This document shows positions 33,765 to 41,189 of a stretch of DNA of 64,000 nt, in pieces. The stretch covers positions 372,001 through 436,000 of the forward strand of contig JAEWIS010000044.1 of NCBI GenBank assembly GCA_023386955.1, written 5' to 3'. Under the pieces are notes generated by a model. It was not told the DNA's origin. It did no database searches and saw nothing but the letters and a program-made list of their open reading frames with translations. The stretch is from Bacillota bacterium (GTDB lineage: Bacteria; Bacillota; Bacilli; Paenibacillales; NBRC-103111). The translations under genes were made by a program, and so were the position numbers. Position 1 is the first letter of the stretch. Each line of letters opens with the position of its first letter.

Positions 33765-33794
33765 ATCATAACACAGAACATGTGTTCCTGTCAT
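33765..33794 (-). promoter_or_regulatory. LexA/DinR (SOS) box inside the promoter of the radical SAM repair pair
   Basis: On the minus strand -35 ATGACA and -10 TATGAT are separated by 18 bp, and the spacer holds GAACACATGTTC (33776-33787). This fits the inner 12 positions of the Bacillus SOS consensus CGAACRNRYGTTYG; the two outermost bases differ. Position between -35 and -10 means LexA binding would block RNA polymerase. Confidence 0.8.
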
Positions 33795-33848
33795 CTTTCA
33801 TGCATGGGAGTTCTTGTCGAATATGAAAAAACTTTTGTAAAAAAAGGT

Positions 33849-33877
33849 TTGACATTGTTTTTTGACCGTGGTATATT
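33849..33877 (+). promoter_or_regulatory. Promoter of the tRNA-Lys cluster
   Basis: TTGACA at 33849-33854, 17-bp spacer, TATATT at 33872-33877. Transcription would start near 33884, about 40 bp before the first tRNA. Confidence 0.85.
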
Positions 33878-33925
33878 ACTTCTTGCGCCCAACAAGAAAG
33901 CCTAAGAAACAGCGCAAAAACATGC

Positions 33926-33997
33926 AGATCCGTAGCTCAATGGCAGAGCAACCGACTCTTAATCGGTAGGTTGTGGGTTCGACCCCCACCGGGTCTA
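33926..33997 (+). tRNA. tRNA-Lys (anticodon CTT), copy 1
   Basis: A 72-base cloverleaf: acceptor AGATCCG/CGGGTCT with discriminator A, D stem GCTC/GAGC, anticodon stem ACCGA/TCGGT with loop CTCTTAA (anticodon CTT), T stem GTGGG/CCCAC with TTCGACC loop. CCA is not encoded. Reads AAG codons. Confidence 0.93.
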
Positions 33998-34035
33998 TAG
34001 CACCACCTTTTTACCAGCGGCAGTGCCCATATTGC

Positions 34036-34107
34036 AGATCCGTAGCTCAATGGCAGAGCAACCGACTCTTAATCGGTAGGTTGTGGGTTCGACCCCCACC
34101 GGGTCTA
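34036..34107 (+). tRNA. tRNA-Lys (anticodon CTT), copy 2
   Basis: Identical to copy 1, exactly 110 bp downstream. The intervening spacers keep a CACC(T)5 core but differ otherwise, so the tandem copies are not brand new. Confidence 0.93.
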
Positions 34108-34145
34108 TAGCATCACCTTTTTCCACCGGCAATGCCGCATCTTGC

Positions 34146-34217
34146 AGATCCGTAGCTCAATGGCAGAGCAACCGACTCTTAATCGGTAGGTTGTGGGTTC
34201 GACCCCCACCGGGTCTA
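34146..34217 (+). tRNA. tRNA-Lys (anticodon CTT), copy 3
   Basis: Identical to copies 1 and 2, again exactly 110 bp on, and followed by a terminator at 34234. The three form one transcription unit. Confidence 0.93.
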
Positions 34218-34233
34218 TATGATTTTTCCAAGG

Positions 34234-34271
34234 AGTCTCCTTCGTCCCAGCAGGCGGAGGGGGCTTTTTTT
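34234..34271 (+). terminator. Terminator of the tRNA-Lys cluster
   Basis: AGTCTCCTTCG pairs with GCGGAGGGGGCT (with G-U pairs), then a run of seven T residues. Confidence 0.8.
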
Positions 34272-34286
34272 AATGCAATTTTTCTG

Positions 34287-34317
34287 TTGACCTTCCCGTT
34301 GCAGGAAGGTTTATGAT
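34287..34317 (+). promoter_or_regulatory. MerR-type promoter with 19-bp spacer and dyad operator
   Basis: TTGACC at 34287-34292 and TATGAT at 34312-34317 are 19 bp apart. The spacer region carries a perfect dyad ACCTTCC-N7-GGAAGGT centred between them, the textbook arrangement for MerR-family activation by DNA distortion. It sits 52 bp before the MerR-GGDEF gene. Confidence 0.85.
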
Positions 34318-34369
34318 AGATCCGTAAAGCTCATCCGGCCGAAACAGCTTAAAGCATGGAGGTCCCATT

Positions 34370-35263
34370 TTGAAAATCAGCGAGTTTGCCGAACACAACC
34401 AAGTCACGCCGAAGATGCTGCGCCATTATGACGAAATCGGCCTGCTTAAGCCGGAGTCCACGGACCCGGTCAGCGGGTACCGGATCTATGGGGAGGAACA
34501 GTCCCGGCAGCTGGGATGGATTCAGATTCTGAAGAATCTGAGCTTTTCGCTGGCAGAGATCAAGGAGATTCTCCGCGGCCCGGTGGGCAGGAGGGAATTA
34601 TTGAAGGAGCTGAAGGAGAAGCGTATCCGGATCCTTTCCGCCCTCAATGAGCATCACCAGAAAAAGCTGCAGATTGACCGCTTCATTCAATTGCTGGAAA
34701 GGGATGAGGTTCAAATGGATAAGCTTATCGAGCTGGTGTCGCTGGAGCAGACCAGTGTTCACGAGTTAAAGAAGAATATGCCCAATATGGAAATGTTTCT
34801 GGAGAACGTGGCGGATATTCTGGCTGCTTGCGCCGGTGCCGATCCCGTTGCGGTGCTTCGTTTCGATATCGCCCGCTTCAAGCAGGTCAATGACGATTAC
34901 GGCTTCGATGTGGGGGACCGGGTTATTCTTGCCTGTTATGAGATCCTTCTCGAGTCGGCTCGACCCTTCGGCACAGATGCCTGTGTCGGGCGGACCCACG
35001 GCGATGAGTTTATTCTTTTTGTTAAAGGGGACAAAAACCATGCTGAGGAATTGGCAGGCCGGATTGTGGAAGGACTGGGAAAGTTTCCGTTTTCCAGCGT
35101 AGGCTGCCACTCCCGGGTAGGCTGCACCATCGGCCTGCTCCACACAGTGAGGGAAAAAACTGGCGATATCCGCAGGATGATTGAGGATACCCTGGATACG
35201 GTTAATGAAGCGCGCAAGGGAGGACCTAACACGGTTTTGCAGCTGCCTTATATAGAAAGATAA
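34370..35263 (+). CDS. MerR DNA-binding domain fused to a degenerate GGDEF domain
   Basis: A 297-residue fusion. Residues 1-75 are a MerR winged helix (ISEFAEHNQVTPKMLRHYDE, then SGYRIYGEEQ), followed by a coiled-coil dimerisation region to about 125. Residues 158-292 match a GGDEF domain: FDIARFKQVNDDYG at 165-178 and HGDEF at 210-214 in place of GGDEF. The first Gly is His, so diguanylate cyclase activity is doubtful; it may bind GTP or c-di-GMP as a sensor. TTG 34370 follows GGAGGTCCCATT. Autoregulation is likely given the 19-bp-spacer promoter upstream. Confidence 0.88.
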   Translation: MKISEFAEHNQVTPKMLRHYDEIGLLKPESTDPVSGYRIYGEEQSRQLGWIQILKNLSFSLAEIKEILRGPVGRRELLKELKEKRIRILSALNEHHQKKLQIDRFIQLLERDEVQMDKLIELVSLEQTSVHELKKNMPNMEMFLENVADILAACAGADPVAVLRFDIARFKQVNDDYGFDVGDRVILACYEILLESARPFGTDACVGRTHGDEFILFVKGDKNHAEELAGRIVEGLGKFPFSSVGCHSRVGCTIGLLHTVREKTGDIRRMIEDTLDTVNEARKGGPNTVLQLPYIER

Positions 35264-35524
35264 GGAATCATCTATATTTAAGAACGCCTCCGGAGATGAA
35301 TCATTTCCGGGGGCTTTTACTTCTTCAGAAACTGTTTAGAGTTTCTTCATCTGATATTAAGGTACGTCTTGTATAGTGTAGATAGAAAGTGAAACGTAAG
35401 CGCTTTACAAACGTATAAGCCTAATGTTGAACCTAATCTGCGACGCGCCGTCCGCCTCTTGTGCGCCAGACGGCATTTCCAAAGACCAGCGCCGCCACTA
35501 TTGAATATGAAATGGGGATTTACC

Positions 35525-35947
35525 ATGACAACGAAACAATGGATTATGATCGGTACGATTGTGATAATGATTACGTTGAACGGAGGCCCGGGAAGAGACG
35601 GCATTCGGTCGGCTGAAGCCGCATCCATAGCCTTCTTCGATACCTCCAGCCAAGCCGACAGTGAGGATGCTGCAGCAGAGCTTGCCAAGGTCAGCGATCC
35701 GCTGGCTCAAGCCATCGGCGAGGAAGCCGACTCTGTCATCTATGATGCTCTTCTTCAGGGCAAAACTCTGGCTGATGTGGCTTATGACCACGGCGCCGAT
35801 GTGGACAGCCTTATCCGCCATCAGGTTGCCCAACTTACCGTACAGTTGGATGAGCGGCTTGCCGCAGGCAGCATCTCGGAAGAGGTGTATGCCGCGCACC
35901 GCGGTGAGTTGTATGACATTGTGGTCAGAAGTGTCCACGGGTTATAA
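35525..35947 (+). CDS. Secreted small alpha-helical protein
   Basis: A 140-residue protein with an N-terminal signal-type helix (WIMIGTIVIMITLNG) ending before a likely cleavage region (IRSAEAA). The mature part is helical and acidic, with the pattern LLQGKTLADVAYDHGADVDSL...QLDERLAAGSISEEVYAAH, common in secreted hypothetical proteins of Bacillales. ATG 35525 has GGGGATTT before it; the frame opens 22 codons earlier. Function unknown. A bidirectional terminator follows. Confidence 0.7.
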   Translation: MTTKQWIMIGTIVIMITLNGGPGRDGIRSAEAASIAFFDTSSQADSEDAAAELAKVSDPLAQAIGEEADSVIYDALLQGKTLADVAYDHGADVDSLIRHQVAQLTVQLDERLAAGSISEEVYAAHRGELYDIVVRSVHGL

Positions 35948-35984
35948 CGATAACCCGGTTTCCATTAACCCGGTTCCCCACATG

Positions 35985-36034
35985 AAAAAAAGGAGCTATA
36001 ACGGAAGTCTTCTTCCCGCTATGGCTCCTTTTTT
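35985..36034. terminator. Bidirectional terminator
   Basis: AAAAAAGGAGC(TATA)CGGAAG pairs with CTTCCCG(CTAT)GGCTCCTTTTTT, with T-runs on both strands. It serves the secreted protein gene and the convergent HTH gene. Confidence 0.85.
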
Positions 36035-36042
36035 GTACAGCC

Positions 36043-36297
36043 CTATTCGTACAAAGCGTCCAACAGCTTGGACGACATATAGGATGTTTTGTCCGCACTT
36101 ACCCGCTGCTGCCGGGGCAATCCCTCGCCCGTTACCGGATTGGGCTGTTCCTTCAACAGCACCCAAGGCCCATCTTCCCCGTCCAAGCGTACGGCCCGGA
36201 TGCCGCCCCCGCGGCATAACCGCTCCACTTCTTCGGGCTGCAGGCCCCACTTGGCCGCCGCCTCCCGGACACCCATAATCTGGCTTAACACGTTCAT
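36043..36297 (-). CDS. Excisionase-like helix-turn-helix protein
   Basis: An 84-residue protein. Residues 8-55 (GVREAAAKWGLQPEEVERLC, then WVLLKEQPNP) match the compact MerR-like HTH_17 domain used by small DNA-binding proteins. Despite the family name, no integrase or attachment site is near, so it is probably a free-standing regulator. The start is uncertain: ATG 36297 sits 3 bp after GGAG, and GTG 36291 is spaced better. The frame is open to 36453 without support. Confidence 0.65.
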   Translation of the reverse strand: MNVLSQIMGVREAAAKWGLQPEEVERLCRGGGIRAVRLDGEDGPWVLLKEQPNPVTGEGLPRQQRVSADKTSYMSSKLLDALYE

Positions 36298-36473
36298 GAA
36301 CTCCGCCACCTTTTTTACCCTACTGGAAACCTCACGATCCCGTCCCTTCATTCTAGGGCATTGCCGCGGGTTGGGCAAGGTGGGTGCTGTCTCACAGGTA
36401 TCACAGGTTCTTATACTTCCGTCTCCCCCGGGACAACCTAACCGTATTGCCACATAAAAAGGAGCGGTTTGTC

Positions 36474-36896
36474 ATGCATATTAAAAAAGCGGCATTTTCC
36501 AGAGTCATTCCTAACGGGGATCAGCTTATCGGAGAGGTGAAGGTTTGGCCGGTCCGGGAGGAGGCGCCGATGCTGGCCTGGTTTGTGCGGGAGGCGGACG
36601 GCTGTCTGTCTCTGCAAAAGCTGATCCGCAAGCAGGAGGAGCTGGATCTGGACTGGTACGACAATGACCTGCGGCAGGCCTTCCAGGATGTGACTGCCGA
36701 ATGGTTCACCGAGCCCCAAACCTCGGATGCCTGCAACCGGACGGAGTTTGAGCGGGAGGTGCTGGATTATCAGGATGTGGCGGCGGAGCTGGAGGAGCAT
36801 CTGTGGAACACGGAGCAGGAGCTTGCCAAGGGGGCGGTGTTTGGAGCATTTGCCCATAAGGCCAGTCCGGAGGCCGGCGAATCGCAGCTGCACTAA
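36474..36896 (+). CDS. Hypothetical acidic protein
   Basis: A 140-residue soluble protein not recognised as a known family. It begins MHIKKAAFSRVIPNG, has a beta-rich N-terminal half (GEVKVWPVREEAPMLAWFV) and a Glu-rich helical end. Start ATG 36474 follows AAAAAGGAGCGGTTTGTC. It lies between the HTH gene and the TPR protein, and 101 bp before the latter on the same strand. Confidence 0.65.
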   Translation: MHIKKAAFSRVIPNGDQLIGEVKVWPVREEAPMLAWFVREADGCLSLQKLIRKQEELDLDWYDNDLRQAFQDVTAEWFTEPQTSDACNRTEFEREVLDYQDVAAELEEHLWNTEQELAKGAVFGAFAHKASPEAGESQLH

Positions 36897-36997
36897 GCCT
36901 AAGCCCGTTTCCTTAATACAGCAGGCAATTAAGGTTCCCCGGTGGAAACGTTCATGTTATGATGGGGGCATATACCTTTTTTGCTGAGGGGTGGCGT

Positions 36998-37672
36998 ATG
37001 GGCAAGTTTATCGGTTTTGTTTTGTTATGGCAGCTGTTGGGGAATCCGTTCCTTGCCATTCTGGTGATTCTCGTGATCGGCTATTTCCTGGAGCGCCGCT
37101 TTATCGGCCTTACTCCCAGCATCGGCAAACCCTTTAAGCGGAACCGCAGGCTATCCGTTCTGCGGCGGGAGCTGGAGAGCCGTCCACATGATACCCGGAG
37201 CAAGCTGGAGGCGGCCAGACTGTATCTGGAGAAAAAACGCTTCAGGGAAGCTCACGACTATCTGGAGCAGGTTCTGCCGGTGATGGACGATTCCGCCGAG
37301 GTGCTGGTGGAGCTGGGCTGGGCGAAGCTTAGGCTGGGCCAGTTGGAGGAAGGCGAATCCCTGGTCAGACAGGGGCTGGAGCGTAATCCCCGGGTCCGGT
37401 ACGGCGAGCCGTATCTGTGGCTGAGCGAAGCGTTTCTGGAGAAGGAGCCGGCCAAGGCGCTCCATTATCTGGAGGAGCTGCGCCAGCTGAATTCCTCCTC
37501 CTCCGAAGCCTTCTACCGGATGGGCGAGCTGTACCGGTCCATGGGACGCAAGGAGGAAGCCAAAGCTGCATATGGCGAAGCGCTCCGCATCTACCGGAGT
37601 CTGCCTAAGTACAAGCGGAAATCCGAACGGAGATGGGCGCTTTTGTCCAGATTGAAAAAGAATGCGGGTTGA
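36998..37672 (+). CDS. Membrane-anchored TPR-repeat protein
   Basis: A 224-residue protein. Residues 5-28 form one membrane helix (FVLLWQLLGNPFLAILVILV). From about residue 45 there are four tetratricopeptide-like repeats (for instance SKLEAARLYLEKKRFREAHD, and AFYRMGELYRSMGRKEEAKA). Such proteins serve as cytosolic scaffolds at the membrane. ATG 36998 follows GAGGGGTGGCGT. A terminator at 37730 separates it from thiD. Confidence 0.78.
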   Translation: MGKFIGFVLLWQLLGNPFLAILVILVIGYFLERRFIGLTPSIGKPFKRNRRLSVLRRELESRPHDTRSKLEAARLYLEKKRFREAHDYLEQVLPVMDDSAEVLVELGWAKLRLGQLEEGESLVRQGLERNPRVRYGEPYLWLSEAFLEKEPAKALHYLEELRQLNSSSSEAFYRMGELYRSMGRKEEAKAAYGEALRIYRSLPKYKRKSERRWALLSRLKKNAG

Positions 37673-37729
37673 TTCGGTCCGCCTCCGGCTCATGCCGCGG
37701 CATAGTCAGGTCGGTCCGTACCCGTGCTA

Positions 37730-37761
37730 GAACCGTCAGGGATAAGCCTTGGCGGTTTTCT
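37730..37761 (+). terminator. Terminator between the TPR gene and thiD
   Basis: GAACCGTCAGGG, loop ATAA, GCCTTGGCGGTT, then TTT. A second hairpin without a T-run (GCCGCCAAACC/GGTTTGCGGC) follows before thiD. Confidence 0.7.
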
Positions 37762-37872
37762 CATGCGCAGGCCGCCAAACCCGCCTCCGGCTTGACGGTT
37801 TGCGGCAGCCGCCGCTAAACTAATAGCGGATTCATTTTCTTTGGAAACGCCAAAAAGAAAGGTTGAGATGTC

Positions 37873-38673
37873 ATGTCCTTTATTCCCAAAGCACTGACCA
37901 TTGCCGGCTCGGACAGCGGCGGAGGCGCAGGCATTCAAGCCGACCTGAAGACCTTCCAGATGCTGGACGTGTTTGGAACCACCGCCATTACCGCCATTAC
38001 GGTGCAAAATACATTGGGCGTCACCGGCATCTATGATGTGCCCCTGGAGGGCATTGCCGGGCAAATTGATGCCGTTATGACCGATATCGGGGCGGATGCC
38101 GTCAAAACCGGCATGCTCTCCCAGCCGGCTGTTATTGAGCTGGTTGCCGCCAAGGTCAAGGAGCATGGCATCACCAGGCTGGTGGTGGACCCGGTTATGA
38201 TCGCCAAAGGCGGGGCATCCCTCTTGGCGGAGGAGGCCAAAACGGTGATGCGCCGGGTGCTGCTGCCCGTAGCCGCTTTGGTGACGCCCAACGTGCCGGA
38301 GGCGGAGGTGCTCACCGGGCGGGAAATCCGCTCCTTGGAGGAGATGAAGATTGCCGCCCGGCAGATTGTGGAGGAGTACGGCGCCCGCGCCGCCGTTGTG
38401 AAGGGTGGGCATATGGAAGGACCCCCTGTGGATGTGCTGTATGACGGGAAGGATTTTCTTCTGCTGGATGGGGTCCGGTATGAAACCCGCCACACCCACG
38501 GAACGGGCTGCACCTTCTCTGCAGCGGCAGCGGCAGGGCTGGCCAAGGGCGAAAGCCTGGAGCAGGCTGTCAAAACGGCCAAGGACTTCATTACCTGCGC
38601 CATCCGCGATGAGCTGGGCATCGGGCAAGGCCACGGTCCCACCAATCATTGGGCCTATTCCAGGAGGGGCTGA
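37873..38673 (+). CDS. thiD: Hydroxymethylpyrimidine/phosphomethylpyrimidine kinase
   Basis: A 266-residue ribokinase-fold enzyme that phosphorylates HMP and HMP-P for thiamine synthesis. It begins ALTIAGSDSGGGAGIQADLK, the ThiD signature, and has the anion-hole/catalytic motif THGTGCTFSAAAAAGLAKG near residue 210. Length is standard. In Bacillus such genes can instead be pyridoxine kinases (PdxK), which share the fold. No TPP riboswitch precedes it and no other thi gene is adjacent, so a vitamin B6 role remains possible. Confidence 0.88.
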   Translation: MSFIPKALTIAGSDSGGGAGIQADLKTFQMLDVFGTTAITAITVQNTLGVTGIYDVPLEGIAGQIDAVMTDIGADAVKTGMLSQPAVIELVAAKVKEHGITRLVVDPVMIAKGGASLLAEEAKTVMRRVLLPVAALVTPNVPEAEVLTGREIRSLEEMKIAARQIVEEYGARAAVVKGGHMEGPPVDVLYDGKDFLLLDGVRYETRHTHGTGCTFSAAAAAGLAKGESLEQAVKTAKDFITCAIRDELGIGQGHGPTNHWAYSRRG

Positions 38674-38676
38674 CCC

Positions 38677-39114
38677 ATGTTCTATGCGGATTCGAACAAG
38701 CTGAACCGTCTTCTGGACTATCTGCCCGAGCTTGGCGGTATCGCCGGTGAGCTGGTTACCCGCTGGCATGAGGGGGACCGGCTGCTGGAGGCTGCGCTGG
38801 AGAGGATCATTCATCTGGCGCTGGAAGCAGTGACAGATGTAGGCGGGCTGCTGATCGACGGATTTATTCTGCGCGATCCGGGCAGCTTTGCCGATATGAT
38901 GGATATTCTCCTGGATGAAGGTGTCATCGGGCCAACGCGGCATGGGATTATGACCCGGCTGGTGGAAACCCGCAAGATGCTGGTGCAGGATTACCTGACT
39001 CCGGACCGGCAGCTGCTTCTGGATATGGCTCGCAGCTTACCTGAGGAGCTGGCCGGCTTTGCGGAGGATGTCCGGCACTTTGCCGGACGGGAGACCGGCG
39101 GAGCAGGTGTATGA
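38677..39114 (+). CDS. HepT-like (DUF86) protein with altered RNase motif
   Basis: A 145-residue helical protein of the HepT/YutE family. HepT toxins have an R-X4-H-X-Y ribonuclease motif. Here the motif is R99-KMLV-Q104-D-Y106, with Gln in place of the catalytic His, so RNase activity is unlikely. No MNT nucleotidyltransferase antitoxin is adjacent. It starts 4 bp after thiD and is probably cotranscribed. The call rests on the ERIIHLALEAVTDVGGLLID helix and the degenerate motif. Confidence 0.75.
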   Translation: MFYADSNKLNRLLDYLPELGGIAGELVTRWHEGDRLLEAALERIIHLALEAVTDVGGLLIDGFILRDPGSFADMMDILLDEGVIGPTRHGIMTRLVETRKMLVQDYLTPDRQLLLDMARSLPEELAGFAEDVRHFAGRETGGAGV

Positions 39115-39233
39115 GCCATCCGGGAAGGATGTTTTTTCCGGTTAGCGGATTATGATACTTTTATGTATAAAAATTTTACTTAATAACAACTATAAGATAA
39201 AATAAAGTCAAAACAGGTGAGGGAGGTGAAGGG

Positions 39234-39908
39234 TTGAGCAAGGATCAGGATTCGTCGACGCGGAAGGTCCTCCTGACCATGATGAAAACAAAAGGCCCTT
39301 TGTCCGTCAGTGAGATGGCCAAACGGCTTGGCGTTACAGAAATGGCAGTGAGGCGGCATCTCAACACCATGGAACGGGACGGTCTGATAGAAGCTACTAT
39401 TTCCAGGCAAGCCATGGGACGGCCCTCCCATTTATATTCCCTCACAGTTTTGGCCGATGATTTGTTCCCGAAGAATTATCATCTGCTGACCCTGGACCTT
39501 CTGGATGAATTGCTGGCCCATGCGGGAGAGGAGCAGGTAAACCGCCTCTTCGAGGGCCGCAAGGAGAAGATGCTGGATAAATATGCCGATCAGATGAAGG
39601 GCCAAACGTTAGAGGAGCGGGTATCCGAGCTCACCGATATTCAGAATGCCGGCGGATATATGGCCAATTGGGAGAAGAAGGAAAACGGCGAGTATGTTCT
39701 GAACGAATTTAATTGCCCTATTGCCCAAGTAGCCAACCGGTATGAGGAAGCCTGCAAATGCGAGCTGAACCTCTTCCGGACTCTGCTTCAGGCGGATGTG
39801 GAGCGGACGGATTGTATGACCAAAGGCGCCTGCCGCTGCTCTTACCGGATTAAGCCGCTTCAAGACGGCACAACCGCCGAATCCCCAAACGACAGCTCCT
39901 CTTCCTGA
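39234..39908 (+). CDS. DeoR/ArsR-like HTH regulator with C-terminal cysteines (SufR-like)
   Basis: A 224-residue regulator. Residues 8-65 form a winged helix (GPLSVSEMAKRLGVTEMAVRRHL). The C-terminal domain carries several cysteines (NCPIAQVANRYEEACKCEL, then DCMTKGACRC), the spacing seen in SufR-type Fe-S-sensing repressors. It may sense Fe-S cluster status; no suf operon is near. TTG 39234 follows GAGGGAGGTGAAGGG. Confidence 0.8.
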   Translation: MSKDQDSSTRKVLLTMMKTKGPLSVSEMAKRLGVTEMAVRRHLNTMERDGLIEATISRQAMGRPSHLYSLTVLADDLFPKNYHLLTLDLLDELLAHAGEEQVNRLFEGRKEKMLDKYADQMKGQTLEERVSELTDIQNAGGYMANWEKKENGEYVLNEFNCPIAQVANRYEEACKCELNLFRTLLQADVERTDCMTKGACRCSYRIKPLQDGTTAESPNDSSSS

Positions 39909-39928
39909 GGCGGCTGCCGTTTTTTTTG
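39888..39928 (+). terminator. Terminator overlapping the end of the SufR-like gene
   Basis: AACGACAGC pairs with GCTGCCGTT, with inner CCTC/GAGG, followed by eight T residues. The left arm is within the last codons of the gene. Confidence 0.8.
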
Positions 39929-39952
39929 TGAAGAATGAGGGGGTGGAACATA

Positions 39953-40009
39953 TTTACAATGGCACTTCTATATGGTTTAATATGAATGAACGCAAAAATA
40001 TTCATTCAT
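39953..40009 (+). promoter_or_regulatory. Promoter and operator of the TetR gene
   Basis: TTTACA at 39953-39958, 17-bp spacer, TTTAAT at 39976-39981. A perfect inverted repeat ATGAATGAA-N10-TTCATTCAT (39982-40009) begins right after the -10, covering the transcription start. This is the expected autorepression site of a TetR protein. Confidence 0.82.
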
Positions 40010-40019
40010 GGGGCGGCAG

Positions 40020-40595
40020 ATGGAAGATAAAAAGACTCTGATATACAAAAGTGCAAAAGAGCTGTTCTCTGCTAATGGTTTCAAGGATACGGCAATTTCC
40101 GATATTGCCAAAAAAGCGGGCATGGCGGTGGGGACCTTCTACAATTACTACCCCTCCAAGGAAAAGCTGTTCATGGAGATTTATCTGGAGGAAAATGAAA
40201 AGCTGAAGCGGAGCTGCCTGCAATCCCTGGATCTGAGCCGGCCGCCAGTGGATGTGGTGCGGGAGATGCTGGTGAAAAACGGGGAGGGTATAGCTGCTAA
40301 TCCCATTCTCCGGGAGTGGTATAACAAAGGGGTTTATCAAAAGCTGGAGAAGATGTACCGGGAGGAAAACGGGCAGCAGGCGGTGGATTTCCTGTATGAC
40401 AGCTTTCATGAGCTGGTGGTGAGCTGGCAGGCTGAAGGCCGGATGCGCCAGGACATAAACAGCAAGATGATTATGATGGTGTTCGCTGCCATTATTAATG
40501 CTGATATACACAAGGAAGAGATCGGCATCGGCTATTTCCCGCAGCTGACAGACCTGCTGACCGAGCTGGTGATGGACAGTCTGACCCGGCCTTAA
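40020..40595 (+). CDS. TetR-family transcriptional regulator
   Basis: A 191-residue repressor. Residues 5-50 contain the TetR HTH (IYKSAKELFSANGFKDTAIS, then AGMAVGTFYNYYPSKEKLF). The rest is the helical ligand-binding and dimer domain. ATG 40020 is preferred over ATG 40008 because the latter lies inside the operator palindrome. It is followed 50 bp later by a flavodoxin-like gene that is probably under its control. Confidence 0.9.
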   Translation: MEDKKTLIYKSAKELFSANGFKDTAISDIAKKAGMAVGTFYNYYPSKEKLFMEIYLEENEKLKRSCLQSLDLSRPPVDVVREMLVKNGEGIAANPILREWYNKGVYQKLEKMYREENGQQAVDFLYDSFHELVVSWQAEGRMRQDINSKMIMMVFAAIINADIHKEEIGIGYFPQLTDLLTELVMDSLTRP

Positions 40596-40645
40596 CGGCC
40601 GTTGGATAATCAGAACGCTCTACAGATCCACGAGGAGGGGTTTAC

Positions 40646-41173
40646 ATGAGGATTGCCGTAATTTCGTATTCCTTCACCGGCAACAACAAGGCATTGGCCC
40701 ACAAGGTTGCCCAGGCGCTTCACGCGGATTTGATCGAGCTGGCCGAGCCCAAGTCCCGGACCATGGGCACAATTGTACTGGATATGCTGTTGAACCGGAA
40801 CCCCAAAGCACTGCCGCAGCCGGAAGCACTGGAGGGTTATGGACTCCTGCTGTTCAGCGGCCCTGTCTGGATGGGGCATGTGGCTGCGCCGCTGCGCCCG
40901 TATCTGAGGTATCTGCGGAAGCATCCCCGGCAGTATGGCTTCTTCTCCATCAGCGGCGGGGCGGACGGCGGCAATGCCAAGCTGTCCGGCGAGCTGCAAA
41001 AAAGAGCGGGGACAGCCCCTGTTCTGTTGCTGGACCAGCATATTGCCGGCCTGCTGCAGACAGATGCCGCCTCCGCTCCCGCACGCAAGGATACGTCCGC
41101 TTACCGCCTGACGGAGAAGGATGTGGAGGCCTTGGCCGGTCCCGTCATCACGGCTTGCAAGCAAGCGATGTAG
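40646..41173 (+). CDS. Flavodoxin-family protein
   Basis: A 175-residue FMN-binding protein. It begins IAVISYSFTGNNKALAHKVA, the phosphate-binding loop with the S-T-G-N pattern, and has LLLFSGPVWMGHVAAPLRPY, the W-containing flavin loop. Start follows GAGGAGGGGTTTAC. It acts as an electron carrier or small reductase in the cytosol and is probably cotranscribed with the TetR regulator, which hints at a detoxification or redox response. Confidence 0.88.
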   Translation: MRIAVISYSFTGNNKALAHKVAQALHADLIELAEPKSRTMGTIVLDMLLNRNPKALPQPEALEGYGLLLFSGPVWMGHVAAPLRPYLRYLRKHPRQYGFFSISGGADGGNAKLSGELQKRAGTAPVLLLDQHIAGLLQTDAASAPARKDTSAYRLTEKDVEALAGPVITACKQAM

Positions 41174-41189
41174 TCGTATTACGTCTGGT

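Noticed and set aside
36043..36453. Prophage or integrative element based on the excisionase-like HTH
   Set aside because: No integrase, attachment repeat or phage gene is present; this HTH type is common in chromosomal regulators.
37680..37872. TPP riboswitch upstream of thiD
   Set aside because: No CUGAGA or ACCUGA-type conserved segments; only a terminator and a second hairpin are seen.
38677..39114. Complete HepT/MNT toxin-antitoxin module
   Set aside because: The nucleotidyltransferase partner is absent and the RNase His is replaced.
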